Assembly: GCF_000264995.1 (NCBI RefSeq)
Contig: NW_006767452.1
Location: forward strand, 1 to 64,000
DNA length: 64,000 bases
DNA from: Punctularia strigosozonata HHB-11173 SS5
Taxonomy: Eukaryota; Basidiomycota; Agaricomycetes; Corticiales; Punctulariaceae
Reading direction: 5' to 3'
The notes beneath the pieces were generated by a model, which saw nothing but the letters and a program-made list of their open reading frames with translations, was not told the DNA's origin and did no database searches. Positions 33,741-46,178 of the stretch are shown piece by piece; within the stretch, counting starts at the first letter, position 1; each line of letters begins with the position of its first letter. A program made the position numbers and the translations under genes.

Positions 33741-35518
33741 CTAGGTGACAATCACGCCTTTCTTACGCAAAGAAGATAACGCATACTCCACGTCGTGGTC
33801 CAAGTTGTGATCCCAAATCCACGAGTAGCGGTCCCGAAGGTGGAAATCGATCTTCGTGAGATCGTCACCGAGGGGGCTGGCGAATTCGTATATCTGCATC
33901 GTACAATCAGGTCAGCGACCCGCGCTTCAACGACGTAGTAAGCAAGAGAAAAGGTGAAGATATCGGGGCTTCGCCACCATGATAGAGACAACGCAGGGCG
34001 ACTTACATCACCACTTTCCCGGCAATGAATCTGCTGGTAGGATGCCCTTGGACGACGGACGTCTTCATAAGCTTGCAGGAAGTCCGGAATGGTCTCGGCA
34101 TTGCAAGCAGGATGTTCGAAAAGCTTCGCAAGAACGTAAGCATCCTCGATCGCCTGGCCTGCCCCGGCACCATTGTGAGGCATGCTGGCGTGAGCCTGCA
34201 GAACAAATGTGAGCAGTGCACCCGGAATCAGGAATCAGGTGGGTGCCCTTACAGAGTCGCCAAGTAGTGTTACTCGTCCTACTGTCCATCGATCAAGTAT
34301 GGACAGATCATGTAATGCCCATACCTCAGGCTTGTCTATGAGCTGGGGGACTTGAGATCAACCACGCAGCGACGCAGTTTCGGAGAGACGACGTACAGAC
34401 AGAGCAATGCGAAGCCTGGGGTCCCAGCCCCGAAAATCTCGGTCCATCTGTTCATGAGAGGCGGGTTTGACCCACGGTCCTTCCCATACTCGCTCATTGA
34501 CATCGACCGAACGGTCGGTCACAAAAGTGACGATATTCAGCACTTTGCCGTGGTCGATCGGAAAGAGCACAGCATGCTGTCGAGACCTCTGTCAGCGTCG
34601 AAAAGACAGAGTGGCTGGAAACATGACTGTATCGCCTACCTTGTCCTTCCCCATCCACATTGCCGGTTGCCGCATGATCTCTCCTGTTTGCTCCACCGCT
34701 TTCTTCATATCCACGAGCCCACGGTACGCATAGCTACCAGAGTACAGGATACGGCCACCCATCTCGCTATGAAAGCTGTCACGAACCTATGAACCGCATG
34801 TGTATGCATCAGAGTGTCATGTTGTGATTGCACATGGGCTTACGACGCTCTTCACGCCATCGCACCCGATAACAGCGCTCGCTTCGAACCATTCGGTACT
34901 GGTGGAGTTCGCAGTCATGATGCTGAGACATGCCCGAGATGGCGTTCCATTGCCATCGTCCACGTTACGGACTTCGGTGACCCGCGTCGAGAAATGGGTG
35001 GTTACGTTGGAGGGCATATGCTGCAAGAGACAGTCGAGGAAGCGAGCTCTGCCAGACGGTCAGCACATGAGGGCCACCGAATCGCGCTCCTTGCTTACCG
35101 GTGAACATTGCCTCGACGTCCGTGCATGGGAACCTGACCGTAGTTCAGCACACTGCTATCCTGGAAGTATGCTGTTAGCTTACGGAGGTTACGACATCGC
35201 CCTTGTCCCATGTCAGAAACGTGAACCACGGAGCATATGGTTCGCTCATGTCCGCAATTTTCTCGTAGTCCTCGCCCAGTCCCATCGCATGCAAAGTGCG
35301 AACACCATTTCCTCCAACGCCAACGCCCGCGCCGATTTCAGAGAACCTGGAAACTAGATTGAGTCCGAGGTGATCCTGAAGATGACGCTGATGACTTACT
35401 GGGGAGCCTGCTCGAATATATGCACATCGTAGCCGATGCGACCGAGCCCGATGGCCGCGCATATACCACCGATGCCACCTCCTACAATCGCAATGACGAC
35501 CTTAGATCTTTCTGACAT
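33741..35518 (-). CDS. FAD-dependent monooxygenase, copy 2
   Basis: Tandem paralogue of the preceding gene. Start MSERSKVVIAIVGGGIGGICAAIGLG, then FEQAP, an intron, FSEIGAGVGVGGNGVRTLHAMGLG, VHRARFLDCLLQHMP, the DG motif VIGCDGVKS, FPIDHGKVLNIVTFV, the GD motif before an intron and AHASMPHNGAGAGQAIEDAYVL. It ends HNLDHDVEYALSSLRKKGVIVT at 33741. All landmark motifs are present and no lesion was noted. The VHRARFL segment, which contacts FAD in this family, is split by an intron after HR. The gene is the same size and intron-dense like copy 1, which argues for duplication of a whole gene rather than retrocopying. Substrate unknown. Confidence 0.86.
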
Positions 35519-36501
35519 GGTCGAATCACGACGCCCCGTTGTCTAAGAGCGTGTTCAGCGAGCTGCGGGAATGCAGATATGTGAATCCGCTACGACTGTC
35601 GAGCTCACCTATTTAACAACTGCGGCAACATACGGGATGTGGTAAGGATGACATAGCATCGCATTCAGGTGTTGTCATCATGAGATAGACTGAACGGGTG
35701 CGGAAGCAGTTATTTGGGGAAAGAAGGGCAGCATTTTCGGCAGCGGGGTGCCGTTGTGAACGTCGGGCCATAGTGCCTCGCACGCAGCGCGGAGACGAGG
35801 TTGGCAACTGAAGAGCACCTATTTTTCGAGCAAGGGCACTCAAGTCCCATTCTGACCGATGCTGAAGGTGTTTGATCCACTAACACTTGCAAGCTGCTTC
35901 GTGACCAAGGGAAATGAATGTACACCGTGGGCGAATGAATCATGTTCCCAAAGTGTTCAATCCACACGGTAGCAGATTAGTCGGACCCAGAGTGATCTTG
36001 CGATGAAGACTACTGAAGGCGGTCCAAAGTAGACGACCATGAGGGCGTCGCGGGTTGGTCGACTCAGTTCTCACGCGGTCATGTGAGGCTCGCTCCCCCA
36101 CCTTGTCGTCATTCTCTGCGGCGACCACGACGCCGAGTGGAACGGCGGCGACAAAGGCGAAGCAACTGGATCCTTGAAAACCCAGCTACAGCGTGGAAGT
36201 CTCAAAGTTGAAGTCGCAAACGAGATCCTGCTCTGTGAGCGATCACGACTCTCCAGCCTGACGCGATTTGAGACGGATGATTCAGGATTCAAGGAGGTCT
36301 GCGGCGCAGGTCAATCAGCTACAGCCGTAACTTGTGCTTCGATCAGAGCGCGCGCTTATAGTCAGCCTTGTAGGTCATAAATTTCCGAGTATCGATCGCC
36401 GTGGTCTGGTAATGACGACCATGCATTCACAGCTACCTTCCATATACCCGTGAACTCGAAGTCTCAGTGCATACACCCACCTCAAGGTCTCTACCCCTGC
36501 G
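35519..36501. other. Divergent intergenic region
   Basis: 983 bp between monooxygenase copy 2 (minus) and the SAM-like gene (plus). It may hold promoters for both; no gene or clear motif. Confidence 0.4.
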
Positions 36502-38564
36502 ATGGCTGCAACTGCTACCGCGAACGGGGTGAACCCGATTTCGTCACCCGTACCCGCTACGCCTCCACCTTCATCGCGACCTCTACCGTCGCCTTCCTTC
36601 CCTCTCGTCAGCCCCAAGAAGCACGAGCCGAATCCGCATCCATACGCCATCAAGACAACGTCTACCGCGCTCCTCTCCCGAGCAAACTCTTCCGGACACA
36701 CTAACCAGAGCCGCCATTACTACGTCCCGCTTTCACCAAGTCCGACCAACAGCTCGCTCAGCACCGGTTCGCGAGGCCGGAAGTCGAGCGATGACTTCGG
36801 AAAGGGGCATAAACATTCAAAGAGCTTGAACGACGAGAAGCCGCGACCGCTACCTACCCCTCCGCGCGCTCTTCCGACGCCGCCGCCACGAAGTTCTTCC
36901 TCGCTCTCGAATCACTCCAATTCCAGCGACGTCGGTTTCGTGGACGCGCAAGTCGATGACAACTGGACACCTCCTCGCAGGACTCGCCGTGCCGAGACCC
37001 TTCCAACCTTACCGAACACCACCCCCGCCGCCGACATCCCTTACCTCGATCTTCCCGCCAACCCGAAATTGTGGACCCCCAGCCAACTCGGCTCTTACCT
37101 CAGCGCCGCTCTACGCGTACGCTCGGGTGGCCAGGATGCGCTGCCTCAAGCCGTGGCGCGCGACATCGCCGCGTTCGTTCGTCAAGCTCGTATCGGCGGG
37201 CGGGTTTTCCTTCGGTTGAACGAAGGAGATCTGGAAGAGTGCGTCCTATCGATGTTTCTTGCGCACTCATTCACCTGATATATCTGTACAGGATGGGCGT
37301 GAATCAGCTGTGGCGAAGCGCGCTCCTCGCCGCCGCCAGGGCACTACGCGCGGACGCCGTCAAGGGTCGAATATGGGGCCCGGACGCCGACGCCTCATCC
37401 CCGCTCTTCCCCTTGTTCTCTCCATCTGCTTCCTCTGAGAATTTGCTGAGCTCCAACGGCTCCAAGGACATCCTATCTTCCCCGGAACGCATGAGCGAGG
37501 CCGGCTTGGACGATGAAGAACGCGCGGAGCGTCGTCGGGTCCGCCGCGAGGGGCGGGTTAGTCGCATCGTGCAGAGCCTCGAGAGCCGGCGAAGTGAGAG
37601 CGGTAGCGAGTTGGGCAGCGAAAGCGGTAGCGATGTCGGCTCCGTTCATGGTGACCATGAAATTTCGTACTCGCCTCCCGATGTTTTCGCGCCGATCTCC
37701 CGTGCCCGACAGGATGACGGGGAAGACCAGGAACCTACGATGGAGGAGCTCCTTGCTAATTCGGCCACTGGATCCTGGGGCGCTCGTGCATGGGAGGAGA
37801 TGGACGCCGCCCCGGGAGCCACCATGAAGCACGTCGACGTACCGGAGCCAGAGCTGGATTTGGCCGGCATGGAGACGATTGTGCCTTCGCACTCTGGTGG
37901 TTCGGGCAAGTCAAAGGGCAGCGGCGGGCTGAAAGGCGGCAAGGCGCGAGATGAGCGACGCGTAGTCACAGCTATCTTCTCTCCGGAGGAGCATGGTCAA
38001 GGCGGGAATGACGCGACGGTGTCAACGGGGGCTGAAGACGATCGACGACTGCCGACGGGGGCTGAAGATGACGGACCAGTGCAACGGCTTCAGGCCGAGC
38101 TGGACGCTACGCATGGCCTGGTGGACGACCTCCGGCGAAGGCTGGAGCTGCTCGAGGCCCGCATCACCGCTGCGGAAGATGGGGAATCCGTTCGTGTCAA
38201 GGAGTTGGAGGCCAAGCTGGAAGAGGAACGTTTGGCCAAGGAGGAGGCACTCACTCGTGCGATTGAACTCGCAGAAACCCTCGACTCGGAGCGACGCGAG
38301 AGGGAGAAGTCCATTGCCGAGCAGGAGGAGAAGAGCTCGGCCCACGACCTAGAGGAGCAGAACAAGAAAGACGCGGTGGTCAGCTCGCGTGATGTCCACC
38401 TTAGGCGCGGCCGGGAGTTAGCTGGGAAGCTTCGGGACGAACTCCAGTTGCCGTCGATGTCGCAGCTGCCGTCATACGTCCTCCTGGTTGGCTTTGGGGT
38501 GTGCGTGGTAGCACTCCGGGTCGTCTTCCGCAAGATGGTCATGGCCGGTCGGGGAACGCGATAA
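36502..38564 (+). CDS. SAM-like domain, coiled-coil, tail-anchored protein
   Basis: Two exons (36502-37238, 37292-38564) give 669 aa. Residues 1-200 are Pro/Ser-rich and disordered (PRALPTPPPRSS and similar). About 205-275 resembles a SAM domain: LWTPSQLGSYLSAAL, then IGGRVFLRLNEGDLEEMGVNQLWRS, split by the intron. An acidic/Ser-rich middle follows (SESGSELGSESGSDVGS). About 500-620 is a strongly charged heptad region (LEARITAAEDGESVRVKELE), surely coiled coil. The last 30 residues hold one hydrophobic helix, YVLLVGFGVCVVALRVVF, followed by a short basic end, the form of a tail-anchored ER or outer mitochondrial membrane protein. It could be an organelle-tethering adaptor, but that is inference. 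I do not know a named family with this order of parts. Confidence 0.8.
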
Positions 38565-41102
38565 TCTCACCTCCTCCATACGATCTCGACATCCCCAGCA
38601 TGCCTCGCAGAACACTGACACACACGATATGTCGCTACCCCACAGGGCTCTCGGTTCTTCCGTTTCATGAGACCCCCCCCTTCGCATTTAATCTACGTGC
38701 ATTGTATTCTTCGCCTAGCATTGCTTTCTCGTGCTTTTCATCTACGTTACGATCCCTTACGGCGTTTACGACCATTTACGACTCTTACTTAGTCTGGCTT
38801 GCTCCTGTCCAACACCTTGCCTACCGCGGTTTCTGCTTGTGTCCGTGATTTTCTTTACCTTCTTGGCCTCGGCTTCAAGAACGTCTCGCACGTGTTTAGG
38901 ACTAACGTCGAATTGCGACTTCGCCGCTGTTGCGGCTTTGTACCATCTTCTCGAATTCTAGTCCCAAGAGATGGTCGCGCCTTATGATCTACGTGACTGT
39001 CGGTGAACCTCATCCGGACGAAGTAGGGGTGGAACCCGCGGCTTGGATCGTGATTACGTCCAAGCGCCGTGCGCAGTTTTCATATTAATGACCCGTCGAC
39101 GCCTGGGGCGAGGAGCCAGTTATACTCACTCCGGAATATTGACGAACCGTGTAAGTCGACGTGTTCCCATCGTTTCAAGTCATATATCACGCATCGACAA
39201 AAGTCTAGCCAGTCTAATTATGCAGAAGCGAGAATGTGCTTCCTCTCGCATCAGAAGGCCCAGACGGATTCGGGGTGCACCAGCCCTACCTACGGTTGAA
39301 ACGTTGACCTACCATGATGATAGTGATGCACACGAACAGGTGAATGGTGAGTTCGGCGCTGAGATGTTCCGATGCTTCATGGGGATGTGCGTGCTCGATA
39401 GTACGCAGGAACCTGTTATGCGGCAGACCGTGGTCTTGTACGATCCGGATGGCCAACGAAATCCCGTATGATAATAACACGGTCGGTACCCCGAGGGCGC
39501 TTCCGATGTCACGAGTACGATAGCGATATGTAAGGACAGGTCAGTCGTGGCACGCAGTCGAGTGTCTCTGAGCCTCCAGCGGACCATCAGACACGATTGG
39601 TCGGGTTTGGAATCAATGCCTGCAGCTTTGTCGGCGTTTTGTTGCGATGCGGCCATGTATCACTAATATGGCCCTAGGTTCGCGTTGAGAAAACGCAGTG
39701 CAGGAATACACACCCCGGATTAGCCGTTTCACCGCTAAATTCGTCCGCAGGACCCTGGTTTTGTGCGGACGGAATCAATTTTGCTTGTTTGGCGAGCGGA
39801 TAGGTCAGCGATGCGACCTTCCATCCGCACAATGTAAGCAGAAGCTGTCACGGTAAATTATTCGTCCTGAGACAAGCAATGGCGAAGCCGTGACTCACGG
39901 GAACGATGAAGGGATCTTACGTGACTTCTACATTTTGCCGGAGGACCGTGGAAAGCGCGGCGAACACGAAACTAACGAAACGCACCGAAGTGCCTACAAG
40001 ATAGCCTGTCCCATCTCGTCCGTGAAAGGCAAGGCTGTACGGCTCCGGTGAACTCTGAGGCCTGAGGAACCGTGTCCTACGGTACCGAGCTCCGAAGGCT
40101 GAGCGATGATTGGAGCGCGCGACGCATGGGACTGCGGTCGACGCGATGAGCAACAGTGTCTGACAGTCGCAGGTAGCAGGCTTGGGAAAGGTGCGGCTGC
40201 ATACACCGATGATCCTTGCGTAGTAGCGCCTACGAAGATGCGCATAGGGTATAGACTCTTACCCTCGTGTTCCACTGGCATTGGGAAAGCTCGTGTCATC
40301 CAGTGGTCACGACAGAAGCTGGTGGTAACAAGCATGGAATGGCGCAGAACAGAGCAGACGCTGAAGGGGTATCAGAGAAGATTTCGAAAAGAGGATAGAG
40401 TCCTTGTGATATTAAAACGCGCGCAGTTGTCCCTGGGTCATGGTTTAGAGCGCCCCCATGCGGACGCCGGGGTCGCGCAAAAGCAGATGTACGGTCCTTG
40501 TATGTCTGGGAGTTATACGTCTGGTGACTAGAACTCGAGATAACTGGAAGAGGTTGTGACCGATGAAGCCGACCAGCCAAGTAGGGCGCGTAGATACATT
40601 ATTGCTGTGAACCTTGAGGTCGGAGGATCGCGTCTGGTATACTCATACTCAGACAGGTTGTCTAGCTCAATCATCCACGAGTATAGCTCGCTATGTGTGC
40701 TCTGAATGCGTTATCATCGCCAAGCAAGGACTCAGGTCAAGAGAACCGTTCCGAGTGCGTGAGGACCAACAATCTAGTTCGCAAAATTCGGAGTTTTGAG
40801 TCAAGATTCTCACGCCTCCTCCACGTTGGACAGGCCTCCGACCTGTTACTCTTTCTTCTGGAGCACACTCGGCTTCGTTTGTGTGTCATTAATCCACGAT
40901 GATACGTTATGCATCATGCGTGAATATGGATTATCGGCGCCCAGCGCTGCCTGCAAACCCGATTGTTGGGTCTTGCGACCCACCATGGCCCACTACCGGT
41001 TCTCTGTTTTGTCAGCGACCTTCGATCTCAGCGATAACAATAAGAACACCTTGAAACCACATTGACTATCCACTCTCGTTCCCTTTTTTGAGGTACTCTG
41101 GC
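38565..41102. other. Gene-poor stretch
   Basis: 2.5 kb without a recognised gene. On the minus strand at about 39286-39550 a hydrophobic frame (GVPTVLLSYGISLAIRIV) could be a remnant of a multi-pass membrane protein, but no start, stop or splice pattern supports it. The rest shows only scattered short frames. Confidence 0.35.
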
Positions 41103-42612
41103 ATGGCGGACATCCCTGTTTTCACCTTGAACGATGGCACGAAGATCCCATCAGTTGGAATGGGGTATGCCCCATGCTCTGCGTTCCAGGATGAACCACG
41201 AAGCGTACTAACACATTCAGGTGCTGGATGGGGTCGCCTGGTGGAGGAGAGAAAGTAGAGATCATGTGCAAGAAAGCGATCGAGGTACGGGCACAGCAAC
41301 GTCCGATTCGTCGATGCTGATCAGCGGTTGCGTCTGAAGCATGGCTATCGACACTTCGATACTGTACGTCAGTTCCATCTGGATTGTCACACTTTTCTCA
41401 GCCTCTCTCATGGTCTAGGCCAGCGGATATGGTTAGTACCGCGATCCTCAAATGTGCCCCGGACTCTCTCAGTAGCCCTTGCGCAGGCAACGAGCAACAT
41501 GTCGGGAAAGCCATCAAGGAATCCGGGATCCCGAGATCGGAATTCTATGTCACGACCAAGCTCCCGTACGGACCAGTTCCCGTTACCGATTCGAGACTGA
41601 CGTTTCATGCGTTTACAGGAATACCGACCACCATGATGTTCAACATGCATTTGAGGAGTCGTTCAAGAACTTGGACTGCGATTATATCGACTTGTACCTG
41701 ATGCATTTCCCCCAGGCTGTTATCGTTGATGGTACGATTGAGTGTCCCTTTCTTGCCACTCACTAACCCAAGGGGCATTCAGCCAACACTAAACCGGAAG
41801 ATGCTTGGCTTTCTGAGCGTACGTCTTACCCACCTGCGTTGCAGACTTTGCGCGTTTTTTGATGTAGTCACAGCCTTGCCCCCTGATGCGTCACCGACTT
41901 TCGTGGAAACCTGGCAGGCTATGGAACAGCTGCTAGGCACAGGTCAGCTTCGTTTGATTTACGCGCGCGTGATTATGAACCCGTTTTCAGGCAAGCTCAG
42001 AAGCATAGGCGTATCCAACTTTTCGATCAAGCTCTTGGACCAGCTTCTTCCGCGTGCTACGGTCGTACCCGTAGTCAACCAGGTCGAGCTGCACCCATGT
42101 CTCCCTTCCAACGAGCTCATTGCGTACTGTCGGTCGAAGGATATACTTCCTGTGGCATATTCGCCTCTCGGTGAGACTGCGAACGCCTCCCAACATATGA
42201 TGACGCTTACATCGGGCAGGCCAAACCCAACCCGTGTTCTTCACAGAGCCCACCGTCACCGCCATCGCTCAGACTCACGCCGCGACCCCTGCTCAGGTCG
42301 TTCTTAGCTGGGGTGTTCAGCGTGGGACGCCTGTCATCCCAAAGAGCGAGAACGAAGATAGAATGAAAGCTAACATCACGGTGAGACTCCAAAGGAGCCG
42401 CGAGTGAATCACTAGGACTGATATGTGGTCCACAGCTCTTAACTCTTTCGCCTGAAGAAATGGCGAGGATTGATGCAATTCATAAGAAGCCCGGAATGCA
42501 TAAAGCCTTGACCACCATTCATGTACCCGGCAGTAACAAAACCTTCGGATGGACCTACGAGCAGCTTGGGTGGAACTTTATTGAGGGAGGCATAGTCCCC
42601 GAAAGCGAATGA
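41103..42612 (+). CDS. Aldo-keto reductase, copy 1
   Basis: NADPH-dependent carbonyl reductase of the AKR superfamily. The first exon (from 41103) reads MADIPVFTLNDGTKIPSVGMG; next [22 protein letters not shown]. The catalytic tetrad is traceable: Asp in GYRHFDT, Tyr in SGYGNE across an intron, Lys in VTTKLP, His in LYLMHFP. Later blocks: [57 protein letters not shown] (cofactor site) and the C-terminal TFGWTYEQLGWNFIEGGIVPESE. At least eight exons, with very short first exons. No lesion noted. Two relatives lie at 55.9-59.1 kb on the other strand. Substrate unknown. Confidence 0.87.
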
Positions 42613-45600
42613 TCCCTTTGAATATACGTGTCTCAGAATCAGACGCATTATTGCATCTAACTTCGGCTTCGAGGCTCGCTCGCTACAACTTCGGTCCAAC
42701 TGATAAACAAACACTGTGCTTTTCACGACCTTAAGACAAGTTAGGGCCGTGGGAAGTTCATCCACAGCCGGCCCGAGGGACACGTATCAGATTATGTAGT
42801 TCCACGGTCAGATTATTATCTTTCCACGATCAGATTTGGACACGACTGAATCGACAGATCACGTGAAGGCCAATCAGATATAAGCCCGACAAGTTCAGGG
42901 TTTGATGGCAACTTGTAGCTTCGTTTATACTACAGCACGACCACTCGCAATGTCCCGCGTCTGCTCAGATTGCAACGTGCAGCGTGCAGCGGCTCCTCTA
43001 TTCTGCGTACACTCTAAGCAACAGAATATATCACTCGGGCGATCAACGCTCATCAACATCCACGTGCCCCTAAATGTCTGAGTTCCTCCCTGACCTCTCG
43101 CTTACCGCCTTCCACCGCATTGCATGCCTAGTAGAGGCGTCCATCGGAAGCTGATTTAGGTATGCAATTTAACTCGATCTGGCGAGCGTGGTGGAACTTC
43201 TTCCGTTCCCAGGCCATAACATAACAACGACTGTCGTGAGGAATGCCTGACGAGTCTCATGCAGGGTCGTGAACCCGACAAATCTTCGCTGGCCTATGGT
43301 GATCATGAGCGTGAGATGCGCATCTGGACTCTTTCACTCCCGCTGTGAATTTCGGTCTTTGTGGTGCGCATAGAAACATGGGCGCTCGCCGCGCCGTCGT
43401 CGAACGCGGTTTGATTAGAAGGAACCAGCTTCAATTACCGAGTGATCGGAGGCAACAGACCGACTGTTTCTTGCCGGCTCGTGCTCAGGGGATAAAGTTC
43501 TTCTCTCCTCGCGGGTTTCTTTCCCGCTCCGTGTTGTCAGTGGCCTCAGTCCTCGGATAAAAGTACACCAACGGTGCATATCCGCCGCTCGGTTGCCGTG
43601 TCAACTCGTAGCAGCCAGTGCGCCGGGGAGATAGAAGCCGTTCAACCCCCCGAATCCTGTCACGTTTGTTTTCAGCGCCACCAAAGGCCACTTGACCCTG
43701 CCGACTGCACCTTCGGAGGCCGCTCTGGCCTGTAACTCGTGGACCCCCGGTGCATCTCTCGACCACTTCCGGAATCAATTAGGAAACGACTCGGAAGCCG
43801 GGACCAATATTCACGTGTCCCTCTGATCACAATAGAGCTTACTGTTGACTTGGGGCGCGCTCAGGATTGCGCGAATGCGGTCACGGTGCCTTGGTTGCGA
43901 CGGTCCAGTCTCGCAGCGCTCACCGGTCTCTGCGACGGTGCTCCTTGCCCGCCTGTTTCACTGTTTGTCGGAGGTCGGAAAGCGTATTCGTTTGCCAAGC
44001 GGCTCGAGAATGCATGTCTACGTCCACTCGCTGATCTAGCTGACGGCGGCCCTGGCACACACCGCAGTCAATGCAATGGAAACGACCGTACAATCTCACA
44101 TTCATTTGGGCATGTCGTTCGATATAAACGCGACGCCATTCCCTTCCAGTTCTACGTGGTGACATCCCGCGGCCATGTGTTCCACTCCATAAATGTTCCC
44201 GCAAGAGCGCATGGCAAGATCTTTGGATGTGTTCTTCCTCGGTACCGGAACCATTTCCCCGGTGGGCATCGATATTGAATACTTCTCGAGAACCAAACGA
44301 TGCACCATACGCCTAGCGTTGCCGAGAACTGGAAGTGTATCCCGCGCAAAGCTTACATGTGGCCACTCAGACGATCTCGATTGAGCAAACGAGGCATTCG
44401 CTCCCTGCTACAGTTGCTGAGTAACAGCCTGAGGTTTTGGCGATAATGAATGAGTACTAGTATGAATGGATACTCTAACTTCTCAAGCACCTGATGACAT
44501 TTACGCTTCAGAGATGGCTTTCTTCGTGTTCCTGGGGCGGGCGACGATCCGATTCGTTTGTCTGATTGGAGCAACTGTCCTCATACTATGAGTCAAGCTC
44601 GACCGACGAATGATGGCCTACGGGCACGCATATAGTATCCCCTGGTCACGGAACGTACTTCCCCCACTGCCCTCATTGAACCCAAATACGGCTTCGCTGT
44701 CTTGCCTGAGATCCGTACCGAGGATTGGTCCCGAGGCGCCACCATTCGGATACTGAGATTGTGGTGTCGTTATCGTCATCCGCACAGCGCACGCAGGGTA
44801 TGATCTCGATATCGCACTCATGAACCCAATGTGTCTCTCATTGGGCACTGTGCAGATTATCGACATCGATTCTGGATGTGAGTCTCCCAGTTCAGCTCAC
44901 ACGTCCTGCTCGATTAACACCGTCTCGATGGTGAGGTCCGAGTTTGGAGCAGATACGGCAGAGAAAGCTTATTCTAATGACGTTTGTTGTGCAACCATAT
45001 CTCGAAATTTCGGAATCACAAATCAGAAGACCGGGAACATGTCTTGGCTTAGGAGAATATCAATCCTCGACCGCTCCGATAAACAAATTCCACACACACT
45101 GATATCCACGGTATATCCGGTTACATACGCAGATGCGTTACCACCAGCATTTCGCTATGCTCGTCGGAATCTATGTGCTAACTCGTGAATGACAGACTGA
45201 TGTGCCACCTGCAGTAGTCTGCAGTACGCATCCGCTTTCCCCGCTTGCAGTATGCATTCCCGTTGCCCAACCCTCCACACCTCTTCCATGTTGCCGCTGT
45301 GCACGGCACCGAAGATTTTCCCGACCTCGGCTCCGGATGATAAACGCGATCCGGTCGACGTGGTGGTTTCCCAGCTCTCGATTACTCATACAGATCCCCC
45401 TCCAGATTATGCTACCTGAATCTGGTCAGTAACGCCCGCGGCTCTCGGAACATCATAGGTTATCTCATAACCCCTGATTCTCATCGCGGGCGTAAGAGCA
45501 CCTGCTCACCATCGTGAAGACCATCTCGTGGGACCGCGGCACCGAGTTCAGGGACAACCACTTCATGTACCTTCCCACCAGCTCAAATCGAAGTCGCCGT

Positions 45601-46178
45601 TCACACAATGCACCTCGTCATCGCGAAGGTCCCGTGGTTGTGGATTCGATGCGACCCGAAAAGGCACGTCAACCATGTTTGAGTCCCACCCTTCTTCAGA
45701 CGAACAACCTGAACGTGAGGAAGAAGCTATTGTTACATTGTTATATTGTATGTAGATACAGTGGTTTGATCACATCACCTCACGATACGGCCTAAGGTCA
45801 TTATTATCGCAAGCAAAGGTATCCGTGTGCTTGCACGGGTATGAGACGCGGCGGGTCCATGCAAATCAGTGAACGTGGGGCACTCGAGCGGTGCGCGAGT
45901 AACATCATGTGCCTCGGTGTACGTCAACCATTCCCATGGATGGCGCGGGTGTGCGGGAGTGCACCACGGACGACTCCCGGGACGATGCTGTGGGTGTGTG
46001 ACAGCGGTCCGGTGCGCTGTTCGATGAAGCAAGGCTCGTCGGGACCTACTTCTGGTAACTACTGGTCGATGGCCAACGCCCGACGCCCGGTGCCATTGTT
46101 TGGGGTGCAGGTGTTACGGTCGTTCTGTCGTGATATCTGCTTTACTCAGTACGAGTCCACGAGGGATGCATGACCTAC
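42613..46178. other. Gene-poor stretch
   Basis: More than 3 kb with many short unconnected frames on both strands and no recognised domain. A minus-strand frame at 44618-44866 contains FGFNEGSGGSTFRDQG, which I cannot place. The last 350 bases may contain further 3' exons of the APSES gene. Confidence 0.35.

Noticed and set aside
37473-38542. Several minus-strand frames under the coiled-coil region
   Set aside because: Antisense shadows of a regular Glu/Arg/Leu coiled coil.
44618-44866. Possible small secreted-protein exon (FGFNEGSGGSTFRDQG)
   Set aside because: No signal peptide, no flanking exons, no known family; likely chance.
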